DNA from: Methylococcales bacterium
GTDB lineage: Bacteria > Pseudomonadota > Gammaproteobacteria > Methylococcales > Methylomonadaceae
Reading direction: 5' to 3'
Length of the DNA: 64,000 bases
NCBI GenBank assembly: GCA_028712795.1
Contig: JAQTPT010000009.1
Coordinates: 1 to 64,000 of the forward strand
Made by a program: the position numbers and the translations under genes. Positions within the stretch are counted from its first letter, which is position 1, and every line of letters starts with the position of its first letter. Below the pieces are notes generated by a model. That model did not search any database. It was not told the DNA's origin and saw only the letters and a program-made list of their open reading frames with translations. This document shows, piece after piece, positions 53,347 to 63,061 of the stretch.

Positions 53347-54767
53347 AGTACCTTGATGTTGTGATCGAAGCTTCAGAGGCGAAGGTCGAGCGAGACACCG
53401 ACAAACGTTGGTGGCGGCGCTTCAAGGTCCGTATATTGGCCTCGCCAGCGGGGGACATGACGCCGGATCAGGCCGTGCTAGTTCAGTGCGACGAGAAGGA
53501 CCTGCAAACCCAGCTTCGAGCCCTCGACCGGCGCGAGCTTGATCGGGATGCGCTAACATCGCTCGGCCGCCTACTGGGCCTGCTTTTGTTGCCACCGGCG
53601 CAGGATAACCTTGGCATCGGCGTACGCGAGCTTTTTTCCCGCAGTCTTGACTTGGCCGGACACGAGAACGCAAATTTGCGTATGCAGCTGCGGCTGCCGC
53701 CGGAGCTTTCGTCCGTGCCATGGGAATACCTGTATTTGGACCGAGTCGGAACGACCGACGGGATGGCCGGGTTTCTAGGGCTAGACCCGCGGGTAGCCAT
53801 CGTTCGCCACGAGGCACTGCCGATCCCAGCGCCATTTCCGCGTGCGACCGGGGATATCACTGTGCTCGTGGCGCTGGCATCGCCACTCGATCTCGACCCC
53901 CTTGACCTTAATCGAGAGGAACGTGATCTGCGGCAGGCCCTGAGCCAGCAGGCCGGAATCCAGTTGAAGGTGCTGAAGGACGCGACCCTAGACGAGGTGC
54001 AGAAAGCCCTTCCCAGCACGCGCGTCTTTCACTTCGCCGGACATGGCATGTTTCAGCAGCAGCCGGGGGATGTGCCCGGCACTGTGACCGGGGCCGGGGC
54101 GCTCGCGCTCGACGACGGCATAGTCGATGCCGAAGTGCTCGCCACGCACCTTCGAGGCAATCAAGTGCAGCTTGTTGTCCTTGGCGGGTGTGAGACGGGA
54201 CGCCGGGCCGGAGCATACGTATGGGGTGGTATAGCTCCGGCGCTGGTGCGATTCGAACTGCCCGCAGTTGTGGCCAATCAGTACTCGATCCGCGACGACT
54301 GCGCCATCGCCTTTAGCCGTCAGTTCTACTGTTCTTTGGCCGGTGGTCTCCCCATTGAGCGCGCGGTGAGTGCCGGGCGAATTGCTGCCTACAGCGTTGA
54401 TCAGAATGGCCGCGATTGGGGCGTGCCGGTTCTGTACCTGCGTGCCGGGAATGGCGAGTTGTTTGAAGGGGCGGCAGACAAGGAGGTTCGCACCGCGGCG
54501 CTAACGAGCGTCGAGGCAGACGTGAATGTTCGGGTTAAGGAGGTCGCCGCGGGTGGGTTCCTTACCGGCGCCAAGGTCCAGGAATTCTTGAGTGGAAAGC
54601 TGCGCATCGAAGTCACTGTGGCGGGCAAAGTTTATGGAACCGTTATTGGGTTCGAGGCGAAATCATTCGGAGGCGGTGTCGCAAGTATAAAAGCGGAGGC
54701 CGATACGATCGGTCCAGGAGGTAGTCTGACCGGAGCCAAGATTGAGACGTTCGGTGGAGATCGCTAG
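53343..54767 (+). CDS. CHAT-domain caspase-like protease
   Basis: A 474-residue protein with an N-terminal alpha-beta region (LRLPPELSSVPWEYLYLD is the usual lead-in to CHAT) and a CHAT protease domain: His234 in FHFAGHGMF and Cys283 in LVVLGGCETGRRAG, followed by GGIAPALVRFELPAVVANQ and AGRIAAYSVDQNGRDWGVPVLYLR. A C-terminal part (about 395-474) is glycine-rich and beta-like. The stop TAG is in frame with a further open stretch of about 190 bases, so the protein may once have been longer (see next feature). The start overlaps the protease stop. Confidence 0.92.
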   Translation: MKYLDVVIEASEAKVERDTDKRWWRRFKVRILASPAGDMTPDQAVLVQCDEKDLQTQLRALDRRELDRDALTSLGRLLGLLLLPPAQDNLGIGVRELFSRSLDLAGHENANLRMQLRLPPELSSVPWEYLYLDRVGTTDGMAGFLGLDPRVAIVRHEALPIPAPFPRATGDITVLVALASPLDLDPLDLNREERDLRQALSQQAGIQLKVLKDATLDEVQKALPSTRVFHFAGHGMFQQQPGDVPGTVTGAGALALDDGIVDAEVLATHLRGNQVQLVVLGGCETGRRAGAYVWGGIAPALVRFELPAVVANQYSIRDDCAIAFSRQFYCSLAGGLPIERAVSAGRIAAYSVDQNGRDWGVPVLYLRAGNGELFEGAADKEVRTAALTSVEADVNVRVKEVAAGGFLTGAKVQEFLSGKLRIEVTVAGKVYGTVIGFEAKSFGGGVASIKAEADTIGPGGSLTGAKIETFGGDR

Positions 54768-55399
54768 TTACAGATCACGCAGACCATCGGCAACGTCCTT
54801 GCCGACCAAGTGATTGGCATGCAGCTCAATCAGTGCAATGGCGATAACGCCCATGGGAATCAGGTGCATGTCGCTTCAGAAGGAGAAGCGTCTATCAATA
54901 CTGGACTCGGCGGCGAGAACGTGCAGATCCATGGCCCCGTCAACATCTATCAGGGACCGGGCCGGTTAAGGGGCCCGAGTCCAAGGTTCACGAGCATGCC
55001 ATCAAAGAGAGGGTGCGATTGGACGTGGCGCTGCCAAAGATCTCTGATGTCAATGAGCCTTTCGATCTTGTCATCTCGGTTAAGCAGGTAGACGCTCCGC
55101 CACCCACCGTTGCAGATCTGGACCAGGTCGTGTCTGTTGAAGGCAGCATCTTTCGAAGTGAAAAACAGGAAGTCGTGAACTACCGCTTTGATGTGACCGG
55201 TGTAGATTTCCAGGTCACGCCGCCAAGTTATTTGCTCACGCTGTGTCCCAGTGCAAATTCGTGACCGATCGCTTTTCAGGTCATTTCGAGCAAGGCGGGT
55301 AAACGTTCTCTCGTGGTCAACGCCTACCAGGAGGATGGCGCTCTGGTGGCTAAAACCAAATTGAAGATTGAGGTCATGGTGCCCGTAAAACAAGGTTAA
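54768..55399 (+). pseudogene. Broken adaptor-like gene or lost C-terminus of the CHAT protein
   Basis: In the CHAT frame after its TAG: ITQTIGNVLADQVIGMQLNQ, INTGLGGENVQIHGPVNIYQG. Then a frameshift near 54960 leads into EHAIKERVRLDVALPKIS and FDLVISVKQ, VVNYRFDVTGVDFQV, an Ig-like or beta-sandwich domain. A TGA (55262-55264) interrupts it, and the same frame resumes FQVISSKAGKRSLVVNAYQEDGALVAKTKLKIEV and ends at 55399. Such beta-sandwich tails are common in proteins of conflict systems. At least two lesions, probably three if the CHAT stop is one, make it non-functional. A short frame from 54810 may still be translated. Confidence 0.7.
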
Positions 55400-55505
55400 C
55401 GTTGCTTGGCGCCCAATCGGCGCAGGCATCGGGTGCAATTCGGCGCGATCGATGACCAATTAAGAAAATAGCACGTTGACCACTACATGGGGAGATAATA
55501 TAAAG

Positions 55506-58500
55506 ATGAAGGATTTCGAACTCTCACACCTTGACTTCAGTAAACTTATCGAGGAACGGACACGCCAATTCACTGGTCGTGAATGGGTCTTCAATGCCAT
55601 CAACTATTGGCTCAACGACGAAAAGGGTGCACGCGTCTTTTTGCTAGCGGGTGATCCAGGGACAGGCAAGACTGCCATTGCGGCTCGCGTCGTGAAAATT
55701 CATCTCGGCAAGACCTTGTCTGGCGCCTTCTCTGGCTTGTCGCAAGGCTTTCTGGCTTACTACCATTTCTGCCAAGCCGGACAGGAAACGACACTTTCGC
55801 CACTGACATTCGTCGAACAACTGTCTCAGGCGTTAGCCACGCGGTACCCAGCTTACCGAGGTGAGCTTGAGAAGCTGGGCTCACAGCAGTTCGTTATTAA
55901 TTCAGTCGTAACAGTCAACGGGCCCGTTGACAAGAATGCGAAAGTGGTTGGCGCGGATATTGGCACTGTTCGCATCGAGATTCTGGGCGGTGACGCTCGC
56001 CCGCTATTCGACCAGATGGTAAGGCGCCCTTTACGCGCGTTTTGCGAGAGCCATCCCCAGGAGTCCATCGTGATCCTTGTGGACTCGCTAGACGAGGCCC
56101 TTTCGTTCAATCCCGAGAACAATATCGCTCAGCTTCTGCGTCTCGTGGGAGATTTCCCATCTCAAGTACGATTCCTCGTCACTTGCCGCTCAAAAATCCA
56201 GCGCGTATTTGATCTCGTCGGCAAGCCGGCCCTTGATCTGATCGCCGACGCACCTGCTGGCCTTGACGACGTAAGGGCATACGCTGCTTCGCGCTTGAAT
56301 GCGGTTCCCGAGCCAGGGCGCAGCGCTGCAGCGGAACGTATTGCGGAAAAGAGCGAGGGCAATTTTCTATACGCCTACCACATCCTCAACGATCTCGAGC
56401 GCCTGGGCGCTGATCTTGACCGTGCCCTGCTCATCCTGCCTGACAAACTTGAGGGCGTATATCGGGAATTTCTTCAGCGTGAACTGGCGTCGACTCCGGC
56501 GCGCTGGAACGACGTGTATCGGCCAATCCTCGGTTTGATTGCCGTCGCCCTTGGGGAGGGGCTAACCAAGGCGCAGCTGATCGGGATTACAGGCTTGGGC
56601 GAAGACACGGCGACGGATGTGCTGACTACGTGTGAGCAATACCTCATTGGCGGGGAAACGGCGAGCCCTTACCGAATCTACCATCAATCGTTCCGTGACT
56701 TTCTCTTGTCCGACGAAAAATTCACGGTTTTCCCGGCGGAGCGGCACGCGGCGATTGCTCGATACCTTCAAGACGAATTTGGTGGAAACTGGAGCACATG
56801 CAAAGACAATTATGCATTGCGATACACACCGGCACATCTGGCGGAGGCTGCTGCTTTGTCTGAGGCAAAACGAGAAACAAGGACGCAAGCTCTCATCGAG
56901 CTAACCCAAAACCAGAAATACCAACGAAGGTTTGAGCATCGAGGCGAGAACATTCTCTTGCTTAAAGAATACTTGCACCGAACTGTGGAACTCGCGGCGC
57001 TGAACCAACGGGATGACATGCTGCCCTGGTTGATAAAGGCTACGCAAGGGCCAGCCGAATTTCACCGCAACTACCTCCAAGCTGGGATCGTCGTGAACTT
57101 GGCCGAACAAGGGAAGCTCGACCAGGCGCAAGCCAGGCTCCAATTGTTTTCCGGAATTGACGTGGACTGGAAGGTCGCGGCCCGCCTTATCATCGCCTGG
57201 CTTGGCGTGGAACAAAACCCGACTGCCGCCATGGAGATCTTCAGGGATGTCACAAAAACGGGCACTGCAGGGGACATATTGCTGCTGCTTTCGAATAGAG
57301 TCGGGGCTGCTCTCAATCATAAGTCGAGCTTTTCATTCGAGCCACGAGAGACGCTGTCGATCGCTGTTGCGCAAGAATTGGTAAAGCGTATTAACGGCCG
57401 GGCGTTTGATCGCGAGATCCTCCTATCGGTCAACCCCAGTCTGATCGTCGTTGGGCAATTAGGTTCTCAACTTGGAATAACCGGACTGCGGGGTTACGCG
57501 GCAGCAACGGACGCTCCCATCCTCGTCAACCTCGCACGGGAGCAAGATATGGAAGGAACTCCCCTGGTTGACCAATACATCGATGCGCACGCCAGGTATA
57601 ACTATGTCGAGTATCGCAACCGATCTTTATGGTTCGTTCTTCAGGCCGTTCTTCGTCATCATCCTGAACAGTACTGGGTGAAGGAACGCCTCGGTCGGAT
57701 ATTGAAGGCTGCTTTGACAGAAGGGAACGTCGATTTTCGCGAGATCTTACCTCTCACTGCGTTGTTGTTGTTGGAACGGGCGAGCAAACGCGACGCACGG
57801 CTCACGGCGGAACACTCGCTTGCCACTGCTATCCGCGGAGCTGATGAGCTCCAGAGCAGGCGCGGTGCCGATGACTCTTGGGGTAATCACAAGCGCAGGC
57901 TGACCGGCTTAATGGAGCTTTATCAGTTGCTCTTAAAAAATGGTTCTTCGGCAAACGAATTGTTGGCTCGTATTCTCGCATTGCCCGGTGGTTTCGCGGG
58001 ATTCCAGGCGCCCGCCTTTTTGCGGCTCGCCGATGCGCTACGCGCTTGCGGCATTAATCGGCCCGGTTTGCTAGAAGCAGTCCTGGAAGACGCCTTACGC
58101 TCCGCACATCACATACAGGATTACCACTTCTGTGCCCGCGTCACCGCACGTTGTAATGCTCTCAAACGCTGGCACCAGAATGCGCTGACGGGGCAAGAAC
58201 TTGCAAACACGATTCGCCGTCTTGCCGCATTGTCTGGTGATGCCGAGTTCGCAGCGGACCATCTCGTTCACGAGCCATATCAGTACCGCGAAGAGAACGA
58301 CCCGGATACCCTTTCGATCGCGGAGGCACGAGGAGCCGAGAATTTAGAACAGTTGGCCGAGGTGTTTCAGCGCCCCGCAGTCGAGTTTCGTCGACTCAAC
58401 CCGCAATACGGCTTGACACAAGCGCTTGACGAAAATACCCCAATCCGGGTACCCGACCCGGGCCTCGCGCCCCTGCTTGCGGTTCACTTTGCGGCGCGGG

Positions 58501-58736
58501 CTCTGGCGGATGACTCACTTGAAGAGGAACATGGAGAACTATTCCGCGCGCTGGTCCCTTTCGCGACCAGAGATCCGACCGCACTCGATTCACTGTTGAG
58601 TTATCTGTTGATTGCTAGTGACCCGGATGATCCTGAAGTTCTCGAGGACATCGTAAGAGAGGCTGGGCCCGTGGTCTTTAGTGACGTGACTCACTCAACA
58701 GCGCAAATCGGCCCAGATGCAGCGACACCAGTATAA
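55506..58736 (+). CDS. STAND-family NTPase 1 (signal sensor)
   Basis: A 1076-residue NTPase. The N-terminal sequence RTRQFTGREWVFNAINYWL leads into Walker A AGDPGTGKTA (48-57), Walker B VILVDSLDEAL (about 189-199) and sensor 1 VRFLVTCRSK. A winged-helix-like region with YRIYHQSFRDFLLS follows, as in NACHT/STAND proteins. The rest is a large helical repeat region of no family I recognise. Near the C-terminus (about 932-985) ENLEQLAEVFQRPAVEFRRLNP looks LysM-like. I chose the ATG at 55506 with GGGGAG upstream. STAND proteins switch oligomeric state on ligand binding, so this is probably a sensor for the effectors upstream. Confidence 0.88.
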   Translation: MKDFELSHLDFSKLIEERTRQFTGREWVFNAINYWLNDEKGARVFLLAGDPGTGKTAIAARVVKIHLGKTLSGAFSGLSQGFLAYYHFCQAGQETTLSPLTFVEQLSQALATRYPAYRGELEKLGSQQFVINSVVTVNGPVDKNAKVVGADIGTVRIEILGGDARPLFDQMVRRPLRAFCESHPQESIVILVDSLDEALSFNPENNIAQLLRLVGDFPSQVRFLVTCRSKIQRVFDLVGKPALDLIADAPAGLDDVRAYAASRLNAVPEPGRSAAAERIAEKSEGNFLYAYHILNDLERLGADLDRALLILPDKLEGVYREFLQRELASTPARWNDVYRPILGLIAVALGEGLTKAQLIGITGLGEDTATDVLTTCEQYLIGGETASPYRIYHQSFRDFLLSDEKFTVFPAERHAAIARYLQDEFGGNWSTCKDNYALRYTPAHLAEAAALSEAKRETRTQALIELTQNQKYQRRFEHRGENILLLKEYLHRTVELAALNQRDDMLPWLIKATQGPAEFHRNYLQAGIVVNLAEQGKLDQAQARLQLFSGIDVDWKVAARLIIAWLGVEQNPTAAMEIFRDVTKTGTAGDILLLLSNRVGAALNHKSSFSFEPRETLSIAVAQELVKRINGRAFDREILLSVNPSLIVVGQLGSQLGITGLRGYAAATDAPILVNLAREQDMEGTPLVDQYIDAHARYNYVEYRNRSLWFVLQAVLRHHPEQYWVKERLGRILKAALTEGNVDFREILPLTALLLLERASKRDARLTAEHSLATAIRGADELQSRRGADDSWGNHKRRLTGLMELYQLLLKNGSSANELLARILALPGGFAGFQAPAFLRLADALRACGINRPGLLEAVLEDALRSAHHIQDYHFCARVTARCNALKRWHQNALTGQELANTIRRLAALSGDAEFAADHLVHEPYQYREENDPDTLSIAEARGAENLEQLAEVFQRPAVEFRRLNPQYGLTQALDENTPIRVPDPGLAPLLAVHFAARALADDSLEEEHGELFRALVPFATRDPTALDSLLSYLLIASDPDDPEVLEDIVREAGPVVFSDVTHSTAQIGPDAATPV

Positions 58737-58753
58737 GACAGTGTTCAGTCGTC

Positions 58754-61700
58754 ATGACTAACCTCCCAGAGCTTGTCTCAAAGAACATCGACCGCTTTAC
58801 GGGTCGCGCTTGGCTATTGCCGAAACTTCTGGGCTGGTGGGACAACAACGATGAGCGGCTGTTCCTGTTAACCGGCGACCCGGGGACTGGCAAGAGCATG
58901 ATCCTCGCGTGGCTTGCGGGTTTTGGCTCGGAGCCAGAGGATCCGACCACCCATGCTCAGTTGGTGCGTCTTCGTGAAGTGGTAAAAGCAGCACATTTTT
59001 GTCAAGCATCGACCCGAAACACCTCCCCGCAAGCGTTTGCCGAGAACATTGCGAATCAGCTCACTAGCAGTGTGACGGGATTCGCAGACGCGCTAACTGC
59101 AACGCTTGCCGAACGAGTGCAAATAACCGCAACACAGGCTGTCGGAACCATCACGAACGGAGGCACTGCTACTAACGTTGCTATTGGTCGAATCGACCTT
59201 GCCGCGATGGGCGATGAGCTCAGTTTCGACAGGGCCTTCACGCTGCCGCTCAAAAAGATGTATGCCAGGGGCCATTCGGAACCGATGCTACTGATGGTCG
59301 ATGCCTTGGACGAGGCGCTCGGATATAAGGGTGACAAAACCATCCCCGAACTGCTTTCGACCCTGGGCGACCTTCCACCGCAAGTCCGAATTCTCTTGAC
59401 GACCCGTAACGATCCTCGCGTGCTCGCGTACTTTGATGAGATTGAGCCGTTTGATCTCATCAAGAACGCGCCGCCCGATGTCGATGACGTCCAGAATTAT
59501 GTTTTTCACCGATTAAACGACAGCGCCGGGCTCACCAAGACACAGGAGACAGAGTTCTCGCGCCGCGTTGCGACGCAGGCCAAAGGCGTCTTCCTTTACG
59601 CCGCGATCGTGCTCGATGAGCTGTTGCCACGGCTTCCACAGATTCCGGATCTCGAGACCTACCCGTTGCCCGACGGCTTGAGTAAACTTTACCATAACTC
59701 CCTCATGCGAAAGCTCGGCACAGAGGATAATGGGCGCCGATGGCACAATATCTTCAAGCCGTTGCTCGGCTTGATCGCCGTGGCCCAAGGTGAGGGGTTG
59801 ACTTCAGCGCAACTCAGTGTACTCATCGGTCAGGAGGTCGCAGAACCTCTGGACGCATGCAAGCAGTTCCTCAGTGGTGAGCTTCCCAACGGACCTTTCC
59901 GCCCCTTCCACAAATCCTTTACCGATTTCCTGCTCGAGGACAAGAAGAAACGCTACTCCATTGACGCGCAAGCTATGCACGGGCGCATCGCCGAGGGCTA
60001 CTGGACAAATTACCGTAAGGATTGGTCGAAGTGCGATGACTATGGCCTTACCTATCTCGTGGGCCATTTATATCAGGGAAAGCAGTTTGACCGTCTCGCC
60101 GCACTCATCACCCAGGAGTGGATGCACGCACGGGTTGAGCACGACGAATATCGCTATGACGGGTTCATAGCTGACCTGACACTTGCCTGGCAGCATGCCA
60201 CTGAAGATGCTCTGGCGAATATAAAAGTGGGCAAAGAACCGAGCAACTGGCCGGAATGCATCCGCTATGCACTAATTCGCTCGAGCATTACCTCCATTTC
60301 ATCCCAATATCCGACGGAACTCGTGAAGCAGGCGATTAAGATTGGGTTCTGGTCGCTCGCGCGGGTATTAAGTATGGCGTCTAAGGTGCGACATCCAGTG
60401 CATCGAGCGAGATTGTTCCAAGCCGTTCTGGAGGCTGACTATCCTGCGGTAAGCAAAGCGGAGCGGTGCCGTCTTGCGAGGGATACTCTGCCGGTAGTGC
60501 TTGCAATCGAGGACCCTGAGTCGCGCACCATCGCGCTGTCTGCACTAGCGCCGAATTTGACCGAGTCCGATAAAGGCGTAGCCCTGAGTGAGGCACTATC
60601 CGCGGCCCACCACATCGAGGACGGTGCGCAGCGCGCCATAGCGATGGCAACGCTGGCGCCGCAGCTAGGCGACGTGGAGAAAGAAACGACTCTCCGTGAG
60701 GCGATTTCCGTGATATCGGCGGCGCTGGCGACGACCAGGATCGGGAGCGGGAGCGGACGACCAGGTCTTGGTTATCGCTTTGGGGAAACGGAACCATTGA
60801 AGGCGCTTGTCGCACTGGCGCCGCAGCTCACTGGGGCATTGCTTGCGGAGGCACTGTCGCTTACTTGTTGCTTCCAAGACCTCAAGGTACATGCAATGGC
60901 TGCGCTGGCGCCGCAGCTAGGCGACGTGGAAAAAGAGACGACACTGCGTGAGGCGATTTTAGCGACACGTCAGGTCAAGGATGATCAGGAATGTGCTAGT
61001 GCATTAGTGGCTTTGGCACCGAGTTTAACTGGCCCTCTAGTGAACGAAGCGTTATCAGCAGCGAGGGAGAGTATCAAGGATAATTTTTCTTTCGTGGAGG
61101 TTCTGAGTGCACTGGCTCAGCAATTTAGTGAGGCAGAGAAAAATGCAATCGCCCTTGAGGCGCTTTTAAAAGCAAAAGGCATCTCGGACGAGGAACTCCG
61201 GGCCAGTGCTTTGACTGCGATAGCGGGAATAAACCAGCTAAATAGACCAATACTTCTGGACGTACTTCGCTCAGCGCAAGAGATAATAAACCCTATGTCA
61301 CGCAATCATGTGATTGTTGCATTGTCGTCGGGCTTGATTGGGCCAGAGTTGGAGGCATGCCTCAATGACGCACTGTTGGAAGCGATAGCAACCGAGGACG
61401 ACCATCTACGCGTCTGGCTTCTGACTGAGTTGAGTCCGTGTCTGAGACCGCCGCTGCTAAATCTTGCACTTTCAGCAGCACGGGCGATCCCGGACGCATC
61501 GTCACGCGCAGAAATGTTGGCCGCACTGTTGAAGAAGGAGGGGGCGAGCCCGGAAAAGGAGGCTGTCCTCCGCGATGCCATAGATGCAGCACAGAAGTGT
61601 AATTGGAGGTTACGGGCTTTCATCCTAGCGGCACTCGCTCCGCACCTAAGCGGGCCACTGCTATCCGAGGCGATGTCGGCAGTGGCTTTCGAAGACGAAT

Positions 61701-63025
61701 CCTATTGTGCCAGTGCGCTGATTGCCCTCGCAAGAGGATTGAATGGACGTCAGAAGAAAAGGATTCTTCTTCTCGCGATGGCGGCAGTGACAGCAATTAC
61801 CGACGAAGGGGATCTTGGTGAGCAGCTAGCCGCATTAGCGCCACAGCTAAGCGGTCCTTTGCTGGCAGAGGCACTGACGACGGCACGCGCGATCTCTGAC
61901 GAGCATCCACACGCCAAGGCCAAAGTCCTGACGGCATTGATGGGGTGTTTCAAGGGGGAGGAGCAAAAGGCAATACTTCAAGAAGCGCAGTCAGAAGCCA
62001 GAAACATCGGCCCTGACGCTTCACGTGGCGAGGTTCTAGCCACGCTGGTACCTCAATTGACAGGGACTGAGAAGGCGTCAACCCTGCGTGACGCGCTGTC
62101 AGCGGTCCGGGCGATCAAGTCGGTTTGGGCTGATGGGGGATACGGTGGGTACCTAGGAGACGAAGATATTCAAGCCAAACTGTTGGCCCAATTGGCTCCA
62201 GAGTTGAGCGGGACACTGTTAACGGAGGCACTTTCGGTGGCAAAGGATATGCAGTTTGGGCGTGCGCGCGCTAAGACTATGGCTGTGCTTGCCTGCCGGT
62301 TGCCTGCGCCGGACAAAGAATTGTGTCTTAGTGACGAATTGTCCGAGATGCAAAAGACAACATTCTCCCACGCATTAGGAGACGAAGTGGCTGGGCTTGC
62401 GTGTCAACTGCTCCCATCCCAGCTTGCCACGGCGCTATTGCTGGCGCGGCGGATCGACGCCAGAGATCCCCACGCTAAGGCTAAGGCTCTGACGGCGCTG
62501 GCTCAACGGTTGAGTGGGCCGGAAAAGGATGTCGCCATTGCTGAGGCGCTATCTACGGCTTACAGGATCGAAGACAAAGAATCATTTGCCGTGGCGTTAG
62601 CTGCACTGGCACAGCTTTTGACTGGGCCCGAGAAAGATTTGGCACTCACCAGAGCACTGGCGTCCGCGCGGGAAAGCAACGGCGAACTCCGCGCGACAAT
62701 ACTGGCCGCACTTGCACCACACCTCAACGGGCGGTTACTGGCCGAGGCATTGTCGGTGGCGAGAGAAATGAACGATGAACAATGCCTCGCACTGGCTGTT
62801 AACGCAATTGCCCAGAAAGCACGGGAAGGTGAGGAATTACTTGAAGAGCTTCGGCAGTACATCGTTAATCGACTAGAAAGCGGTTTTACCCGGGCTGAGC
62901 GACGCGAAGTTTATCAATTCTGCGCCAACGAGCATTTGTTACGGCCCCCGTACGTGAGCACAGAGTTCTTGGAAAAGATAGCGATACAGATTAGCGAGAT
63001 CGGTATTGAATGGCACTGGCACTAG
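58754..63025 (+). CDS. STAND-family NTPase 2 with long ALAP-type helical repeats
   Basis: A 1423-residue paralogue of the previous gene: DRFTGRAWLLPKLLGWW, Walker A TGDPGTGKS (40-48), Walker B LLMVDALDEA (179-188), sensor RILLTTRND, and FRPFHKSFTDFLLEDKKKR. From about residue 540 to 1370 it consists of some twenty helical repeats of about 36 residues built on ALAPQLxGPLLxEALSxAR, an alpha-solenoid like HEAT or TPR but not one I can name. This is the likely ligand-binding arm. It begins 17 bases after NTPase 1, without a strong ribosome site, so coupling is likely. Confidence 0.9.
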   Translation: MTNLPELVSKNIDRFTGRAWLLPKLLGWWDNNDERLFLLTGDPGTGKSMILAWLAGFGSEPEDPTTHAQLVRLREVVKAAHFCQASTRNTSPQAFAENIANQLTSSVTGFADALTATLAERVQITATQAVGTITNGGTATNVAIGRIDLAAMGDELSFDRAFTLPLKKMYARGHSEPMLLMVDALDEALGYKGDKTIPELLSTLGDLPPQVRILLTTRNDPRVLAYFDEIEPFDLIKNAPPDVDDVQNYVFHRLNDSAGLTKTQETEFSRRVATQAKGVFLYAAIVLDELLPRLPQIPDLETYPLPDGLSKLYHNSLMRKLGTEDNGRRWHNIFKPLLGLIAVAQGEGLTSAQLSVLIGQEVAEPLDACKQFLSGELPNGPFRPFHKSFTDFLLEDKKKRYSIDAQAMHGRIAEGYWTNYRKDWSKCDDYGLTYLVGHLYQGKQFDRLAALITQEWMHARVEHDEYRYDGFIADLTLAWQHATEDALANIKVGKEPSNWPECIRYALIRSSITSISSQYPTELVKQAIKIGFWSLARVLSMASKVRHPVHRARLFQAVLEADYPAVSKAERCRLARDTLPVVLAIEDPESRTIALSALAPNLTESDKGVALSEALSAAHHIEDGAQRAIAMATLAPQLGDVEKETTLREAISVISAALATTRIGSGSGRPGLGYRFGETEPLKALVALAPQLTGALLAEALSLTCCFQDLKVHAMAALAPQLGDVEKETTLREAILATRQVKDDQECASALVALAPSLTGPLVNEALSAARESIKDNFSFVEVLSALAQQFSEAEKNAIALEALLKAKGISDEELRASALTAIAGINQLNRPILLDVLRSAQEIINPMSRNHVIVALSSGLIGPELEACLNDALLEAIATEDDHLRVWLLTELSPCLRPPLLNLALSAARAIPDASSRAEMLAALLKKEGASPEKEAVLRDAIDAAQKCNWRLRAFILAALAPHLSGPLLSEAMSAVAFEDESYCASALIALARGLNGRQKKRILLLAMAAVTAITDEGDLGEQLAALAPQLSGPLLAEALTTARAISDEHPHAKAKVLTALMGCFKGEEQKAILQEAQSEARNIGPDASRGEVLATLVPQLTGTEKASTLRDALSAVRAIKSVWADGGYGGYLGDEDIQAKLLAQLAPELSGTLLTEALSVAKDMQFGRARAKTMAVLACRLPAPDKELCLSDELSEMQKTTFSHALGDEVAGLACQLLPSQLATALLLARRIDARDPHAKAKALTALAQRLSGPEKDVAIAEALSTAYRIEDKESFAVALAALAQLLTGPEKDLALTRALASARESNGELRATILAALAPHLNGRLLAEALSVAREMNDEQCLALAVNAIAQKAREGEELLEELRQYIVNRLESGFTRAERREVYQFCANEHLLRPPYVSTEFLEKIAIQISEIGIEWHWH

Positions 63026-63061
63026 CAGATTAACGACCTAAGAGACGAAGGATTACCCCTG

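Noticed and set aside
55476..55505. TTG start for STAND NTPase 1
   Set aside because: The ATG at 55506 has a GGGGAG site and begins where the paralogues begin to align.
59056..60892. Several long minus-strand frames inside the STAND genes
   Set aside because: They are antisense shadows of GC-rich coding sequence; the plus-strand proteins carry all the motifs.
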